A model generated the notes under the pieces. That model was not told the origin of the DNA. It saw nothing but the letters and a program-made list of their open reading frames with translations, and made no database searches. Both the position numbers and the translations under genes were made by a program. From Lachnospiraceae bacterium (lineage in GTDB: Bacteria; Bacillota; Clostridia; Lachnospirales; Lachnospiraceae), in the NCBI GenBank assembly GCA_017396555.1, contig JAFQLS010000015.1, positions 1-44,898 of the forward strand: a stretch of DNA of 44,898 nt. Direction: 5' to 3'. Of this stretch, positions 25,469 to 35,506 are shown in pieces. Position 1 is the first letter of the stretch; each line of letters opens with the position of its first letter.

Positions 25469-25511
25469 AAGAAAATCGCAGGATAAATCATTATTCATTT
25501 ATCTCTGCGAT
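25469..25511 (-). terminator. Terminator of carB
   Basis: Minus-strand stem ATCGCAG/CTGCGAT extended by ATAAAT/ATTTAT, followed by TTTCTTATTT, 13 bases after the carB stop. Confidence 0.8.
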
Positions 25512-25523
25512 AATCATTTTAAA

Positions 25524-28500
25524 TTATTTATCTGTTATTTCGCTATGAAGTTCTTGTAAAGACTTAATATCACCATTATTATATTTTCTAACATATGCGA
25601 TACCTTCTGCTGTAGCCTTAGCTGCTGCAAGAGTTGTCATATAAGGAACCTTCGCCTTAATAGCAGCCTTTCTTAAATAGCTGTCATCTGTTACTGCATC
25701 CTTACCAATAGGTGAGTTAATTATAAGCTGAATATCCTTATTTACAATCATATCGTAAATATTTGGTCTTCCCTCATACTGTTTCTTAACATGGGTAGAT
25801 TCAATTCCCGCTTCCTTAAGATACTTATGTGTTCCCTCTGTTGCAAGAATCTTAAATCCATTTTCCTCAAATATTTTAGCTACCTCTATCGCCTCAACCT
25901 TATCCTTATTATTTACTGAGATAAGAACTGTTCCCTTAAGCGGAAGTTTTGATGATGCACCCTCCTGTGCCTTATAGAATGCCTCACCATAGTGTTCTGA
26001 CATACCAAGTACTTCACCTGTCGAACGCATTTCCGGTCCGAGTACCGGGTCAACCTCCTGGAACATATTAAATGGAAATACAGCTTCCTTTACACCATGA
26101 TATGGTATATTCTGCTCTTTCAATTCCTTAATTGGCGATGGTCTTCCTGTTATCTCTGATGTAATAATCTCTGTAGCAAGTGGCACCATACGGATGTTAC
26201 ATACCTTTGATACCAATGGAACTGTACGAGATGCTCTTGGGTTAGCTTCTAGTACATATACTTTATCCTTTTCAATAGCATACTGCATATTCATAAGACC
26301 TTTAACATGCATTTCTTCTGCTATCTTTCTTGTATATTCTTTAATTGTATTAACATTTTCCTCTGAAATATGAACAGATGGAAGAATACAAGCCGAGTCA
26401 CCTGAATGAACACCAGCAAGCTCGATATGTTCCATAACCGCCGGAACAAATGCATTTTCACCATCACTGATTGCATCCGCTTCACACTCTAAAGCATTGC
26501 TAAGGAAACGGTCAATAAGAATTGGTCTGTCTGGAGTAACACCAACTGCTGCCTTCATATACTCTGACATACTCTTGTCATCGTATACAACTTCCATACC
26601 ACGTCCACCAAGAACATATGAAGGACGAACCATTACCGGATATCCAATCTTGTTAGCTATTTCAATAGCTTCTTCGACATTTACCGCCATTCCTGATTCC
26701 GGCATTGGAATCTCTAATTTTTCCATCATTTCTCTGAACAAATCTCTATCCTCTGCTAAATCAATTACAGAAGGAGCAGTTCCAAGAATCTTAACACCAT
26801 TCTTCTCAAGGTCAGCTGCAAGGTTAAGTGGTGTCTGTCCACCAAACTGTGCAATTACGCCAAGTGGTTTTTCTTTGTTATAAATGCTAAGAACATCTTC
26901 AAGTGTAAGAGGTTCAAAGTATAACTTATCTGATGTATCATAATCCGTTGATACAGTTTCAGGATTACAGTTAACAATAATCGTCTCAAATCCAAGCTTC
27001 TTAAGAGCTGTAGCCGCATGTACACAACAGTAGTCAAATTCGATACCCTGACCAATTCTGTTTGGTCCGCCACCAAGAATCATAATCTTCTGTTTATCTG
27101 TATTAATAGGATTCTTATCCTCTGCATTATATGTTGAGTAGTAGTAAGCACTGTCTTCTGTACCACTTACATGTACGCCTTCCCATGCTTCTTCTACGCC
27201 AAGCTCAATACGGCGATTTCTTATATCTTCTTCCGGAATCTCAAGAATCTGACTTAAGTACTTATCTGCAAAACCATTTTTCTTAGCTGAAATAAGCGCT
27301 TCGTCAGAAGGCATGCTTCCCTTAGAAGCAATAAGTGCCTCTTCTTCTTCAACAAGTTCCTTCATCTGTTCAATAAAGTACTTCTTAACCTTTGTTATTT
27401 CAAATATTTCATCTATAGTTGCCCCCTTACGAAGAGCTTCATACATAATGAAGTGTCTTTCGCTTGAAGGTGTTATAAGCTGACTTAATAATTCTTCCTT
27501 AGTAAGCTCATCAAAATTCTTTGCATGACCAAGACCATAACGACCTGTCTCTAAGCTTCTGATAGCCTTTTGGAAAGCTTCCTTATAAGTCTTACCAATA
27601 CTCATTACTTCACCAACAGCTCGCATCTGTGTACCAAGCTTGTCCTGAACACCTTTGAACTTCTCAAATGCCCAACGAGCAAACTTAATAACAATGTAAT
27701 CTCCATCCGGAACATACTTATCTAATGTACCGTATTTTCCACAAGGAATATCCTTAAGTGTTAACCCTGCTGCAAGCATAGCTGACACAAGAGCAATAGG
27801 GAAACCTGTTGCCTTTGAAGCTAATGCCGAAGAACGGGATGTTCTAGGATTAATCTCTATAACAATAATTCTATCTGATACCGGGTCATGTGCAAACTGT
27901 ACATTTGTTCCACCAACAACCTGAACTGATTCTACAATCTTATACGCCTGTTCCTGTAATCTTCTCTGGCAATCTTCTGAAATTGTAAGCATAGGTGCTG
28001 AACAAAAAGAATCACCTGTATGAACTCCAAGAGGATCAATATTTTCAATTAAACAAACTGTAATTATGTTATTATCTGCATCACGAACAACTTCTACTTC
28101 TAATTCTTCCCAACCAAGAATTGATTCTTCTACAAGAACCTGACCAACAAGACTCGCCTGAAGACCTCTTGCACATACTGTCTTAAGTTCTTCTTCATTA
28201 TATACAAGTCCGCCTCCTGCACCACCCATAGTGTAGGCTGGTCTAAGTACTACCGGATAACCAAGTTCGCTGGCAATATCAAGTGCTTCCTCTACTGTAT
28301 AAGCAACTTCACTTCTTGCCATCTCAATACCCAACTTATCCATTGTCTTCTTGAATTCGATACGGTCCTCACCACGCTCAATGGCATCAACCTGTACACC
28401 AATAACTTCTACATTATATTTATCAAGAATTCCTGCCTGATTAAGCTCCGAACATAAATTAAGTCCTGACTGTCCTCCAAGGTTTGGAAGTAATGCATCC

Positions 28501-28748
28501 GGACGCTCCTTCGCAATAATCTGTTCAAGACGCTCAACATTAAGGGGTTCAATATATGTCACATCTGCTGTCTCTGGATCTGTCATAATAGTTGCAGGGT
28601 TTGAGTTAACTAATACAATTTCGTATCCTAACTTCTTTAAAGCCTTACATGCCTGAGTACCTGAATAATCAAATTCACATGCCTGACCGATAACAATTGG
28701 GCCTGAACCAATTATGAGAACCTTGTTAATATCTGTTCGCTTTGGCAT
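25524..28748 (-). CDS. carB: Carbamoyl phosphate synthase large subunit
   Basis: A 1074-residue enzyme making carbamoyl phosphate from bicarbonate, ATP and glutamine-derived ammonia for arginine and pyrimidine synthesis. The two homologous ATP-grasp halves are evident: GSGPIVIGQACEFDYSGTQA near residue 14 and GGGPNRIGQGIEFDYCCVHA near 560. Each has its INPRTSRSSAL or EANPRASRTVPL end. The last ~140 residues form the MGS-like allosteric domain. The small subunit carA is not adjacent, which is less common. It is a single-gene unit with its own promoter and terminator. Confidence 0.97.
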   Translation of the reverse strand: MPKRTDINKVLIIGSGPIVIGQACEFDYSGTQACKALKKLGYEIVLVNSNPATIMTDPETADVTYIEPLNVERLEQIIAKERPDALLPNLGGQSGLNLCSELNQAGILDKYNVEVIGVQVDAIERGEDRIEFKKTMDKLGIEMARSEVAYTVEEALDIASELGYPVVLRPAYTMGGAGGGLVYNEEELKTVCARGLQASLVGQVLVEESILGWEELEVEVVRDADNNIITVCLIENIDPLGVHTGDSFCSAPMLTISEDCQRRLQEQAYKIVESVQVVGGTNVQFAHDPVSDRIIVIEINPRTSRSSALASKATGFPIALVSAMLAAGLTLKDIPCGKYGTLDKYVPDGDYIVIKFARWAFEKFKGVQDKLGTQMRAVGEVMSIGKTYKEAFQKAIRSLETGRYGLGHAKNFDELTKEELLSQLITPSSERHFIMYEALRKGATIDEIFEITKVKKYFIEQMKELVEEEEALIASKGSMPSDEALISAKKNGFADKYLSQILEIPEEDIRNRRIELGVEEAWEGVHVSGTEDSAYYYSTYNAEDKNPINTDKQKIMILGGGPNRIGQGIEFDYCCVHAATALKKLGFETIIVNCNPETVSTDYDTSDKLYFEPLTLEDVLSIYNKEKPLGVIAQFGGQTPLNLAADLEKNGVKILGTAPSVIDLAEDRDLFREMMEKLEIPMPESGMAVNVEEAIEIANKIGYPVMVRPSYVLGGRGMEVVYDDKSMSEYMKAAVGVTPDRPILIDRFLSNALECEADAISDGENAFVPAVMEHIELAGVHSGDSACILPSVHISEENVNTIKEYTRKIAEEMHVKGLMNMQYAIEKDKVYVLEANPRASRTVPLVSKVCNIRMVPLATEIITSEITGRPSPIKELKEQNIPYHGVKEAVFPFNMFQEVDPVLGPEMRSTGEVLGMSEHYGEAFYKAQEGASSKLPLKGTVLISVNNKDKVEAIEVAKIFEENGFKILATEGTHKYLKEAGIESTHVKKQYEGRPNIYDMIVNKDIQLIINSPIGKDAVTDDSYLRKAAIKAKVPYMTTLAAAKATAEGIAYVRKYNNGDIKSLQELHSEITDK

Positions 28749-28789
28749 AAAATATCCTCCTAATTACTTAAATTATCATAAACGATTAA

Positions 28790-28817
28790 ATTATAGCACA
28801 ATTTTCAGATTTATCAA
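28790..28817 (-). promoter_or_regulatory. Sigma-A promoter of carB
   Basis: Minus-strand TTGATA (28812-28817), 16-base spacer, perfect TATAAT (28790-28795). AGGAGG precedes the ATG. No PyrR, T-box or purine riboswitch signature is seen in the ~40-base leader. Confidence 0.75.
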
Positions 28818-28824
28818 TGTTTTT

Positions 28825-30861
28825 TTATTGTTTTTCTTCAACCGGTTTTTTGCCGAAAGCTAACTGCTCAAATTCATCCAATGGCATTGGTTTGGCAAAA
28901 TAATATCCCTGTATCAAATCGCAATCCTTAGTCGCAAGGAAATCAACCTGTTCTCTAGTTTCTATTCCTTCGGCAACAATTTTCATATCCAACTTCTTAG
29001 CAAGAGCTATTGTATCTCCAACAATTATATCTCCCCTGCCATCTTCATCTGTATCTCTAAAGAACTCCGCATCTAACTTAACCACATCAAGCGGTAATTC
29101 CTTTAAAGAATTAAGAGATGAGTATCCCGCACCGAAATCATCCATCGACACTGCAAAACCATATTCGCGTAATTTCTTAACAGTATTTAAAAGCATCGAC
29201 TTATCGTCAAAGAATGCACTCTCAGTAAGTTCGAGTTCTATTTTATCGTGAGGCACATTATATTCATCAATAATTTCACATATATGCTTAGCCAGATCCG
29301 CTCTTGTAAAATGAATTCTAGATACATTTACTGATATAGGAACTATTTCCTTACCTTCTTCTAACCATTTTGCCTGCTGTATCGCAACCTCTCTAATCAT
29401 ATAATCATCCAATTTTAAAATGAAACCATTACTCTCAAAAATAGGAATAAATCTAAATGGCGGAACAAATCCTTCTGTTGGATGAATCCATCTAACCAGT
29501 GCTTCAGCTCCAGAAAGTTTTTCTTCCTTCGGGCTATACTTCGGCTGTAGATATACCTTGAATTCCTTATTTACCAAGGCTCTTTCCATGTCATCCTCAA
29601 CCCTTCTAATCCACATCTGGTCCTCGTACATCTTGTCAGTAAAGAATCTAAATCTGTCCTCACTATCCTCAGATATAGCATTAATAGCAACCCCAGACAA
29701 ATTATACATCTTAGAAACATCTTCTTTTTTATTTTTAATTCTATAAATTCCCACACTAAAATATATTTTCTGTGCTGGTCTTACATTTTCAAGCGCCTTA
29801 ACAATCCCACTAAGTCTTCTTATAATTTCTTCTTCTGAAGAATAGGCAATCAATATTGCAAAGTCTCCTTTTTCAGCACGAACCACAAGTTCATTCTTAT
29901 CCAAGTCTTTTTTTATTTTAGAATAATATGTTTCCAATAACTCTTCTCCGGTTCTTGTTCCATAGCAAGAACAGAAATTACGATATTTTTCCATACGAAG
30001 AGTAACTAAAGCAGCATTATTTTTCTTAAATATTGATTTCCTTAAAAGTTTCTTTCCCACATCAAAGAAATACTGCAGGTTATAGCCTCCTGTTATCACA
30101 TCTGTATACACAATTTTTGTCAATCTTCTTTTCTTAAATACAAGATTAATTATTGAACAAATATGATAAAGAATAATAAAGGCAGCTAATAACGATACCC
30201 CCGTCAATGCTAACATAACACCTTCAGCCTCATAAGCTTCCACAGTAAGTTTTGTCTTAATACACACCTTAACTGAATCATATGTATATTGTGTTGGAAT
30301 AATATACCATACCTTAGCATATCCTAATGGAGGTCTTGCGTCCTCGAGATTTTCCTGAGTTGCAAATAATGTACTCCAATTAATTTTATTTAAATCAACA
30401 GCATCCTTGGTCAAAACACTGTCTCCGTCATCTGTAAGCATTATCTCTACATTATTAGTACTATATAGGTATGTAATACTTTCTTGATTATAACCAGGAA
30501 CATCATCTCCATATTTATAAGAAACTTCAAAATCAACAACTCCCTCTGAGGTATAAAAATCTTTCATTATACAGATTCCCTCAATATTCGAGTTAACTTT
30601 TATAATATTTTCGCAAACCTCATCCATTTCTTCTGTTGTCAGTTCTCCCCTGGACCATTTATCATCAATTAATGACACTACTTGTTGCATCTCATCTGTT
30701 TCCATGCTTATAATTTTTTCAAACAAATTCGCGCAATATGTACCTAAGATTATAACAATTACAAAGACTGTACCTAAAAGTAAAAATACAGCTCCAAAAA
30801 TATGTGGCCACATTCTTTGCTTCTTAAGTTTTTTCAGTCTTTTTTCTTTTCGTTTATTCAT
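28825..30861 (-). CDS. Membrane c-di-GMP phosphodiesterase: sensor, degenerate GGDEF, EAL
   Basis: A 678-residue protein (numbering below counts from a possible GTG three codons upstream). A basic N-terminus and helix at ~24-46, an extracytoplasmic sensor region (~50-212) and a second helix (~217-245) come first. A GGDEF-like domain (~255-410) has AEKGDF in place of GGDEF, so cyclase activity is probably lost. An EAL domain (~425-670) has EAL (456-458), SVNVSR, ELTES, MDDFGAGYSS, VKLD, AEGIET and DLIQGYYFAKP, all needed for c-di-GMP hydrolysis. AAGGTGG precedes the ATG at 30861. It lies 15 bases after the surface-protein gene, linking c-di-GMP turnover with a cell-surface protein. Confidence 0.92.
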   Translation of the reverse strand: MNKRKEKRLKKLKKQRMWPHIFGAVFLLLGTVFVIVIILGTYCANLFEKIISMETDEMQQVVSLIDDKWSRGELTTEEMDEVCENIIKVNSNIEGICIMKDFYTSEGVVDFEVSYKYGDDVPGYNQESITYLYSTNNVEIMLTDDGDSVLTKDAVDLNKINWSTLFATQENLEDARPPLGYAKVWYIIPTQYTYDSVKVCIKTKLTVEAYEAEGVMLALTGVSLLAAFIILYHICSIINLVFKKRRLTKIVYTDVITGGYNLQYFFDVGKKLLRKSIFKKNNAALVTLRMEKYRNFCSCYGTRTGEELLETYYSKIKKDLDKNELVVRAEKGDFAILIAYSSEEEIIRRLSGIVKALENVRPAQKIYFSVGIYRIKNKKEDVSKMYNLSGVAINAISEDSEDRFRFFTDKMYEDQMWIRRVEDDMERALVNKEFKVYLQPKYSPKEEKLSGAEALVRWIHPTEGFVPPFRFIPIFESNGFILKLDDYMIREVAIQQAKWLEEGKEIVPISVNVSRIHFTRADLAKHICEIIDEYNVPHDKIELELTESAFFDDKSMLLNTVKKLREYGFAVSMDDFGAGYSSLNSLKELPLDVVKLDAEFFRDTDEDGRGDIIVGDTIALAKKLDMKIVAEGIETREQVDFLATKDCDLIQGYYFAKPMPLDEFEQLAFGKKPVEEKQ

Positions 30862-30876
30862 ATTTTCCACCTTGAA

Positions 30877-32820
30877 TTATTTTAATTTAAATGCCTTCAC
30901 TTCAGACCATGGACCATATACTTTTTTCTTATTTACTATCTTATATGCTCTTACCTTATAATAGTACTTTTTGTTCTTGTTAACTTTTAAGGTAACTGAT
31001 TTAGCCTTTGCATTTTTTATATTCTTAATCACCTTAAACTTCTTATTCTTGTAGCTTGACTTCGCAATCTGATATCCAGTCTCTCCATTAATGTCTTTCC
31101 ATGTAAGTTTAATCTTATTACCTGATATTTTTTTAATGCCAGGTTTTTTTAATTTCTTTAACGTATATACATAACCCGACGTTTTTGCTTTACCCTTGTA
31201 CAGAATACCCTTAATTTCAACACATGGAGTAACTCTGAAGCAATACTTCTTTCCTTCAACCAGATTTTTCTTTTTTAACGAGGTCTTTGTAGTATAAGCA
31301 CTCTTTAGCGCATTTTTCCATTTACCTCCTGTCACTCTGTATTCTACCTTATATTTTACAGTTGCTCCCTTAACTGACTGTGAACTCCATTTTACATAAA
31401 TGTCGTCATATGCTCCTTTACCAGTTGCAAGTCTCGCCATAACTGTCTTTTGTGGTTTAACCTCCGGCTTAACTACCGATGGAACAATTGGATCTGTTAC
31501 CGGCTTACCCTTATCATCTTCCTCTTGTTTTACAGATTTTATTACAAATGTCTTAGTTATAGTTCCTTGACAATTTCCCTTTCCTGTAATTGTTACTGTT
31601 GCTGTTCCAGGATTTACATTATTGCTATATTCTACTGTATAATCATCCGCTTTTAACCCCTCTATCTTTACAGATGGTGTCTTAGCATTTCCATCATATT
31701 CGTACGAATCATTTTCAAGCACTACAGTTTTATTATTAATGTTTGCCCGCTCAATTTTAAATGTCTTTTCAATAATTCCAGTATATTTCACCTGACCCGT
31801 AATTGTTACTGTTGCTGTTCCTACATTAACATTATCGCTATACTCCACACTATAATAACTCTCATCCACACCTTCGATTATAACTTCCGGCTCTATTGCC
31901 TTTCCTGTATATGTATAAACATCCTGTTCAAGTTCAACTACCCTCGTAGAAATATCCGGTAGCGGCACAACAACCTCTGTATTATTACTGGTACTACTTC
32001 CAAAAAGATTATAAGCAGTTATTACATAATTATATGTATTTCCTACTTCTACTGAATCATCTGTAAATGTAACCTCACCATTTTCAATCGAAAATTTCAC
32101 TTGCAAAGCCTCGTCATTACTATCAAATATTACAGGTTCCTCATTCTCACCTAAACTGCGGATTACTTTATATCCATATGCGCCTCCATTTCTACCAATA
32201 ATATCATCAAAAGAAATTTCGACTTTTCCACCTTCATACTTAGACTCAGAAATATAAAGGCTTTTTGAGCTCAAATCCATATACTGCAAAATTTCAACGC
32301 TCGAATTATTTCCAAGCTTGAACTTTTCTTTAATAGTTGTTCCATTATAAGTGTAATTCGCATCACAATTAACATATACCGTCTCTAAATTCTCTGCACT
32401 GCTAAAATCTAGCGCCCCACTTGCTATCTTATTAAAATCCGACGCTGCCATTTCAAGCTTGACATATTTAAGGTTGTTGCAGTCTGAAAATGCATCTGAT
32501 GCAATACTTGTTATGTTTAACACCGCATTCCATTTCGAACCTGATTCATAATAAACATTCTCAAGCCCCACCGGAATAGCCAAAGTTCTTTGTGTAGTAG
32601 GCAGTTTTATTATTTTTACAGGGCATGAATAACCATCAGTAGATGAACCTACATAATACTGAGAACCATCACTACCCTCTGCAATACCTGTTGATTGTAC
32701 ATAAATATATGTAACATCTTCATTAGCATATGCCCTAGCACCTAAATCTCCCACCTGACCTATAAACAATGTACATAAAAGAAAAACACACATCAGTTTT
32801 GAAAAAATATTTCTCCTCAT
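30877..32820 (-). CDS. Secreted surface protein: LRR_5-like region, two Ig-like repeats, FN3-like end
   Basis: A 647-residue exported protein. A signal peptide (1-33, ends ARAYA) is followed by a BspA-type leucine-rich-like segment (ITSIASDAFSDCNNLKYVKL, ~100-180) and an FN3-like stretch (~185-285). Two near-identical ~75-residue Ig-like repeats follow (YTYTGKAIEPEVIIEG and YEYDGNAKTPSVKIEG, each ending GTATVTITG). A proline/lysine linker and two lysine-rich FN3-like domains to the C-terminus complete it. No sortase motif or transmembrane anchor is seen; strong positive charge may hold it to the wall. It sits between the anti-sigma gene and the EAL gene. Confidence 0.85.
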   Translation of the reverse strand: MRRNIFSKLMCVFLLCTLFIGQVGDLGARAYANEDVTYIYVQSTGIAEGSDGSQYYVGSSTDGYSCPVKIIKLPTTQRTLAIPVGLENVYYESGSKWNAVLNITSIASDAFSDCNNLKYVKLEMAASDFNKIASGALDFSSAENLETVYVNCDANYTYNGTTIKEKFKLGNNSSVEILQYMDLSSKSLYISESKYEGGKVEISFDDIIGRNGGAYGYKVIRSLGENEEPVIFDSNDEALQVKFSIENGEVTFTDDSVEVGNTYNYVITAYNLFGSSTSNNTEVVVPLPDISTRVVELEQDVYTYTGKAIEPEVIIEGVDESYYSVEYSDNVNVGTATVTITGQVKYTGIIEKTFKIERANINNKTVVLENDSYEYDGNAKTPSVKIEGLKADDYTVEYSNNVNPGTATVTITGKGNCQGTITKTFVIKSVKQEEDDKGKPVTDPIVPSVVKPEVKPQKTVMARLATGKGAYDDIYVKWSSQSVKGATVKYKVEYRVTGGKWKNALKSAYTTKTSLKKKNLVEGKKYCFRVTPCVEIKGILYKGKAKTSGYVYTLKKLKKPGIKKISGNKIKLTWKDINGETGYQIAKSSYKNKKFKVIKNIKNAKAKSVTLKVNKNKKYYYKVRAYKIVNKKKVYGPWSEVKAFKLK

Positions 32821-32851
32821 AAGTAACCTCCTCCTAAATTCATTACTTATA

Positions 32852-32880
32852 ATTTTATCATACTCTGATGTGTGTTACAA
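32852..32880 (-). promoter_or_regulatory. Candidate promoter of surface protein - EAL gene pair
   Basis: Minus-strand TTGTAA (32875-32880), 17-base spacer, TAAAAT (32852-32857), in the 61-base gap after the anti-sigma gene. A promoter dependent on the neighbouring ECF sigma factor is an alternative. Confidence 0.45.
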
Positions 32881-32881
32881 A

Positions 32882-34075
32882 TCATTTTATATCACGAACA
32901 GATATATAATGAACATTTTCGTTTTCACATAGTTTTAACAGTTCTTCTTTTGCTCCCACTATTGTAAATCCATATATATTGATTCCATTCTTTTCCACAT
33001 TGTCTGCAAGTTTATCATATTCCTCACTTGAAAAAGCATCCATTCCTATAACTTCTCTAAACTCTTCCCTATCTCCCATATATTTAAGAAGGCTTGTAAA
33101 ATGTTTTTTCATAATCTCTTCACTCGGAATATAATCATTTTCCACAGCTGTAAGTGAAACATCAAATTGCGATAAATATGGATATTTTTCTTTATCATAT
33201 GCTATTTGACCACATGAATCATTAAGTTTAAATCCCATAATTTGATCTGTAAAATAACCATCATCATTTTTAAAAGCCGTAGCACACCAGGCTGGTTCAA
33301 CCACATAATTATCCTCACACCATTTTATAAAATCATCATAGCTCATAACTTCTGACAAAGTTACATACCCCATATATAACTCAAGCTCTGGAAGATTTTT
33401 TATAAATTCCTTGGCAGTTCCCTTATTCTCATATGTTGGTCTGTACATATATTTCACCCCAATGTTATATGGTAAAAATGCATTACCTGGTACACTATTT
33501 AATATTCTGGTATCATATAACACCAATTTGTTTTTCTTAATTGTTCCACCTATATTTGTAAAATTCCCTGTGTAGCTTGAAGTTTGCAATATATTTATGT
33601 CATATTCTCCATATCCATTACTCTCCACAACTACATTATCTCTATAATATTCCGGTCTGAACAACTCAGTGTATACTGCCATATCAACGCTTAACGAATT
33701 TGTTTCGATTCCATCCATTTTCCCGGCAATCTCTCCCGGATCATAATAAAATTCGTCTGATATTCCAGGAAGAAGGTACACAACAAAAAGTACAATTGCA
33801 AGTGTAATAGTACTTACACAAATCCCCATTTTCAAAAACGCCTTCCTTATAGAGCGTTTTATAAGCTTTGAAAATTCTTTATCTGCGTCATTATTTATCT
33901 CAATATTATTCTTAAAATCATCACCTGACACGTCATCAATCCCAGCGATTTCTTCCGAATCGAATAAGTACTCACTTATCGCTTCATGTCTTTCGATATC
34001 ATATTCAACAATTTTTTTATTTTCCTCATCAATTTCTCCTCTTTTGTATAAATCTATTAACTCATTATATTTCAT
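32882..34075 (-). CDS. Anti-sigma factor (Sigma_reg_N/C-type), membrane-anchored
   Basis: A 397-residue protein. A cytoplasmic N-terminal ~85 residues is followed by one transmembrane helix (~90-110, STITLAIVLFVVYLLPG) and a ~285-residue extracytoplasmic domain. This layout matches Firmicutes ECF regulators with Sigma_reg_N and Sigma_reg_C domains, which hold a sigma factor at the membrane until an outside signal arrives. Its start overlaps the end of the sigma gene, a translational coupling typical of sigma/anti-sigma pairs. The ATG at 34075 is nine bases after GGAGG; the one at 34081 is only three and is less likely. Confidence 0.82.
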   Translation of the reverse strand: MKYNELIDLYKRGEIDEENKKIVEYDIERHEAISEYLFDSEEIAGIDDVSGDDFKNNIEINNDADKEFSKLIKRSIRKAFLKMGICVSTITLAIVLFVVYLLPGISDEFYYDPGEIAGKMDGIETNSLSVDMAVYTELFRPEYYRDNVVVESNGYGEYDINILQTSSYTGNFTNIGGTIKKNKLVLYDTRILNSVPGNAFLPYNIGVKYMYRPTYENKGTAKEFIKNLPELELYMGYVTLSEVMSYDDFIKWCEDNYVVEPAWCATAFKNDDGYFTDQIMGFKLNDSCGQIAYDKEKYPYLSQFDVSLTAVENDYIPSEEIMKKHFTSLLKYMGDREEFREVIGMDAFSSEEYDKLADNVEKNGINIYGFTIVGAKEELLKLCENENVHYISVRDIK

Positions 34076-34559
34076 ATCCATTCGCCTCCAAATAATTTTT
34101 AATTTCTCTCTTTCCTCTATATATCAAAACTCTGACGTTTTCCTGACTTATATTAAGCATACTGCTTATATCTCTTTGCGACATATTACTAAAATAAAAT
34201 AATTGCAACACTTCTTTTTTAATACCTGCAAGACTATCCAATGCTTTATATAACAATCGCCTATTTTCACTATCAATTAACGACTCTATCATATTCTTAT
34301 TATCCGGAATATCTTCCATTTCCGAAGAATCTATTTTACTCATCTCTCTTTTTGCGTAATTATAATAAATATTCCTGCCCACCATATAGAGCCACGCCTT
34401 TATGTTAGGATGATTTTCCTTTAAAGAAAGAATAGCTTTTACAAATGTTTCCTGCAATATATCCTCTGCCAGCTCATAATTTTTACACAAAGAATACAAG
34501 TATAGAAATAATTCATTTCTATATTTTGCATACAATTGTCTTAGCAATTCATTTTCCAT
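34065..34559 (-). CDS. ECF-type RNA polymerase sigma factor
   Basis: A 164-residue sigma-70 factor with only regions 2 and 4. Region 2 (~8-75) has YELAEDILQETFVKA and WLYMVGRNIYYNYAKRE. Region 4 (~105-160) has the HTH NMSQRDISSMLNISQENVRVLIYRGKREI. It should direct RNA polymerase to a small regulon at extracytoplasmic stress. AAGGAG is nine bases before the ATG at 34559; a longer frame to 34610 lacks a binding site. It overlaps the anti-sigma gene by 11 bases. Confidence 0.92.
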   Translation of the reverse strand: MENELLRQLYAKYRNELFLYLYSLCKNYELAEDILQETFVKAILSLKENHPNIKAWLYMVGRNIYYNYAKREMSKIDSSEMEDIPDNKNMIESLIDSENRRLLYKALDSLAGIKKEVLQLFYFSNMSQRDISSMLNISQENVRVLIYRGKREIKNYLEANGYEI

Positions 34560-34645
34560 ATCCACTCTCCTTTCCCATTGTTTTGAAGTACTTCTATAAT
34601 TAAAACACACTTTATCATAAAATGTTACAAACTTCTAATAATTTA

Positions 34646-34675
34646 TTGCAACATATATTTCCTCTATGGTATAAT
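34646..34675 (+). promoter_or_regulatory. Sigma-A promoter of receiver protein - hybrid kinase operon
   Basis: TTGCAA (34646-34651), 18-base spacer, perfect TATAAT (34670-34675), in the divergent gap with the ECF sigma gene. Confidence 0.7.
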
Positions 34676-34749
34676 AATCTAGTAATTTCGCTGATTTTTC
34701 GGATATTTTATTTATTATTTTTTATAAACAAGGATGGTGTACCAAAGAT

Positions 34750-35490
34750 ATGAGACCAAGCATATTAGTAGTCGATGATGATATGGCTACTTTGGAAATA
34801 ATGACATTATATTTACAGGATGAAGCGCGTGTAGCCACTGTAAGCGGTGGGCGACAGGCTATTGAATATGTTAAACAATATCCTGTTGATTTAATTTTAT
34901 TAGATGTAGAGATGCCACTTATGGATGGTTTCTTAACATTAGAACAACTTAGAAATATTGAAGAATGTATAAATGTTCCTGTCATACTAATTACAGGTCA
35001 CAAAGATAAGGCTACTATTATAAACTCTTGTCTGATGGGTGTAGATGGTTATCTTGTTAAACCCGTAGAAAAAAATACACTTATAAAAAAAGTAACGGAA
35101 GTGTATGAAAGCCGACGTTCTAAAGACAACAGACGCACTGTCTTACTGATTGATGATGATTTACCCTATCTCAAACAATTAAATACTATGTTAAACGAAA
35201 AGTATAATGTTGTAATGATTAATTCAGCCAAGCTCGCTCTTAATTATCTTATGAAAAACACTCCTGATATTATAATTTTAGATTACAATATGCCACTATA
35301 TAACGGTGCAAATGTTATGAATATGATTCAAAAAAACAATGTAGGAAAACCTATACCTATTATTATTTTGTCAGGTGCTTTAGATAGAGATGCATTGCAG
35401 GAATGTTACGCCTATAAACCTGTTGCCTGCCTTGCCAAACCTGTTACAAAAGAAATACTTACCGAAAATATTGAAAATGTTTTCAGATAA
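34750..35490 (+). CDS. Tandem two-receiver response regulator without output domain
   Basis: A 246-residue protein made of two CheY-like receiver domains. The first (1-120) has acidic DDD at 9-11, phospho-acceptor Asp52 (LLDVEMPLMDG) and Lys104. The second (~130-246) has DDD at 135-137, Asp178 (ILDYNMPLYNG) and Lys230. Both appear competent for phosphorylation. No DNA-binding, GGDEF or EAL domain is attached, so it may relay phosphate or act through protein contacts. The hybrid kinase gene starts 16 bases downstream and is the obvious partner. Confidence 0.93.
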   Translation: MRPSILVVDDDMATLEIMTLYLQDEARVATVSGGRQAIEYVKQYPVDLILLDVEMPLMDGFLTLEQLRNIEECINVPVILITGHKDKATIINSCLMGVDGYLVKPVEKNTLIKKVTEVYESRRSKDNRRTVLLIDDDLPYLKQLNTMLNEKYNVVMINSAKLALNYLMKNTPDIIILDYNMPLYNGANVMNMIQKNNVGKPIPIIILSGALDRDALQECYAYKPVACLAKPVTKEILTENIENVFR

Positions 35491-35506
35491 CGAAAGGAGT
35501 GTTTAA

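Noticed and set aside
28825-30861. Active diguanylate cyclase
   Set aside because: The GGDEF signature is replaced by AEKGDF, so only the EAL activity is supported.
34607-34625. Shared ECF promoter based on TTTGTAACA upstream of the sigma, surface-protein and NlpC genes
   Set aside because: The motif recurs, but the distance to any common -10 sequence differs in each case.
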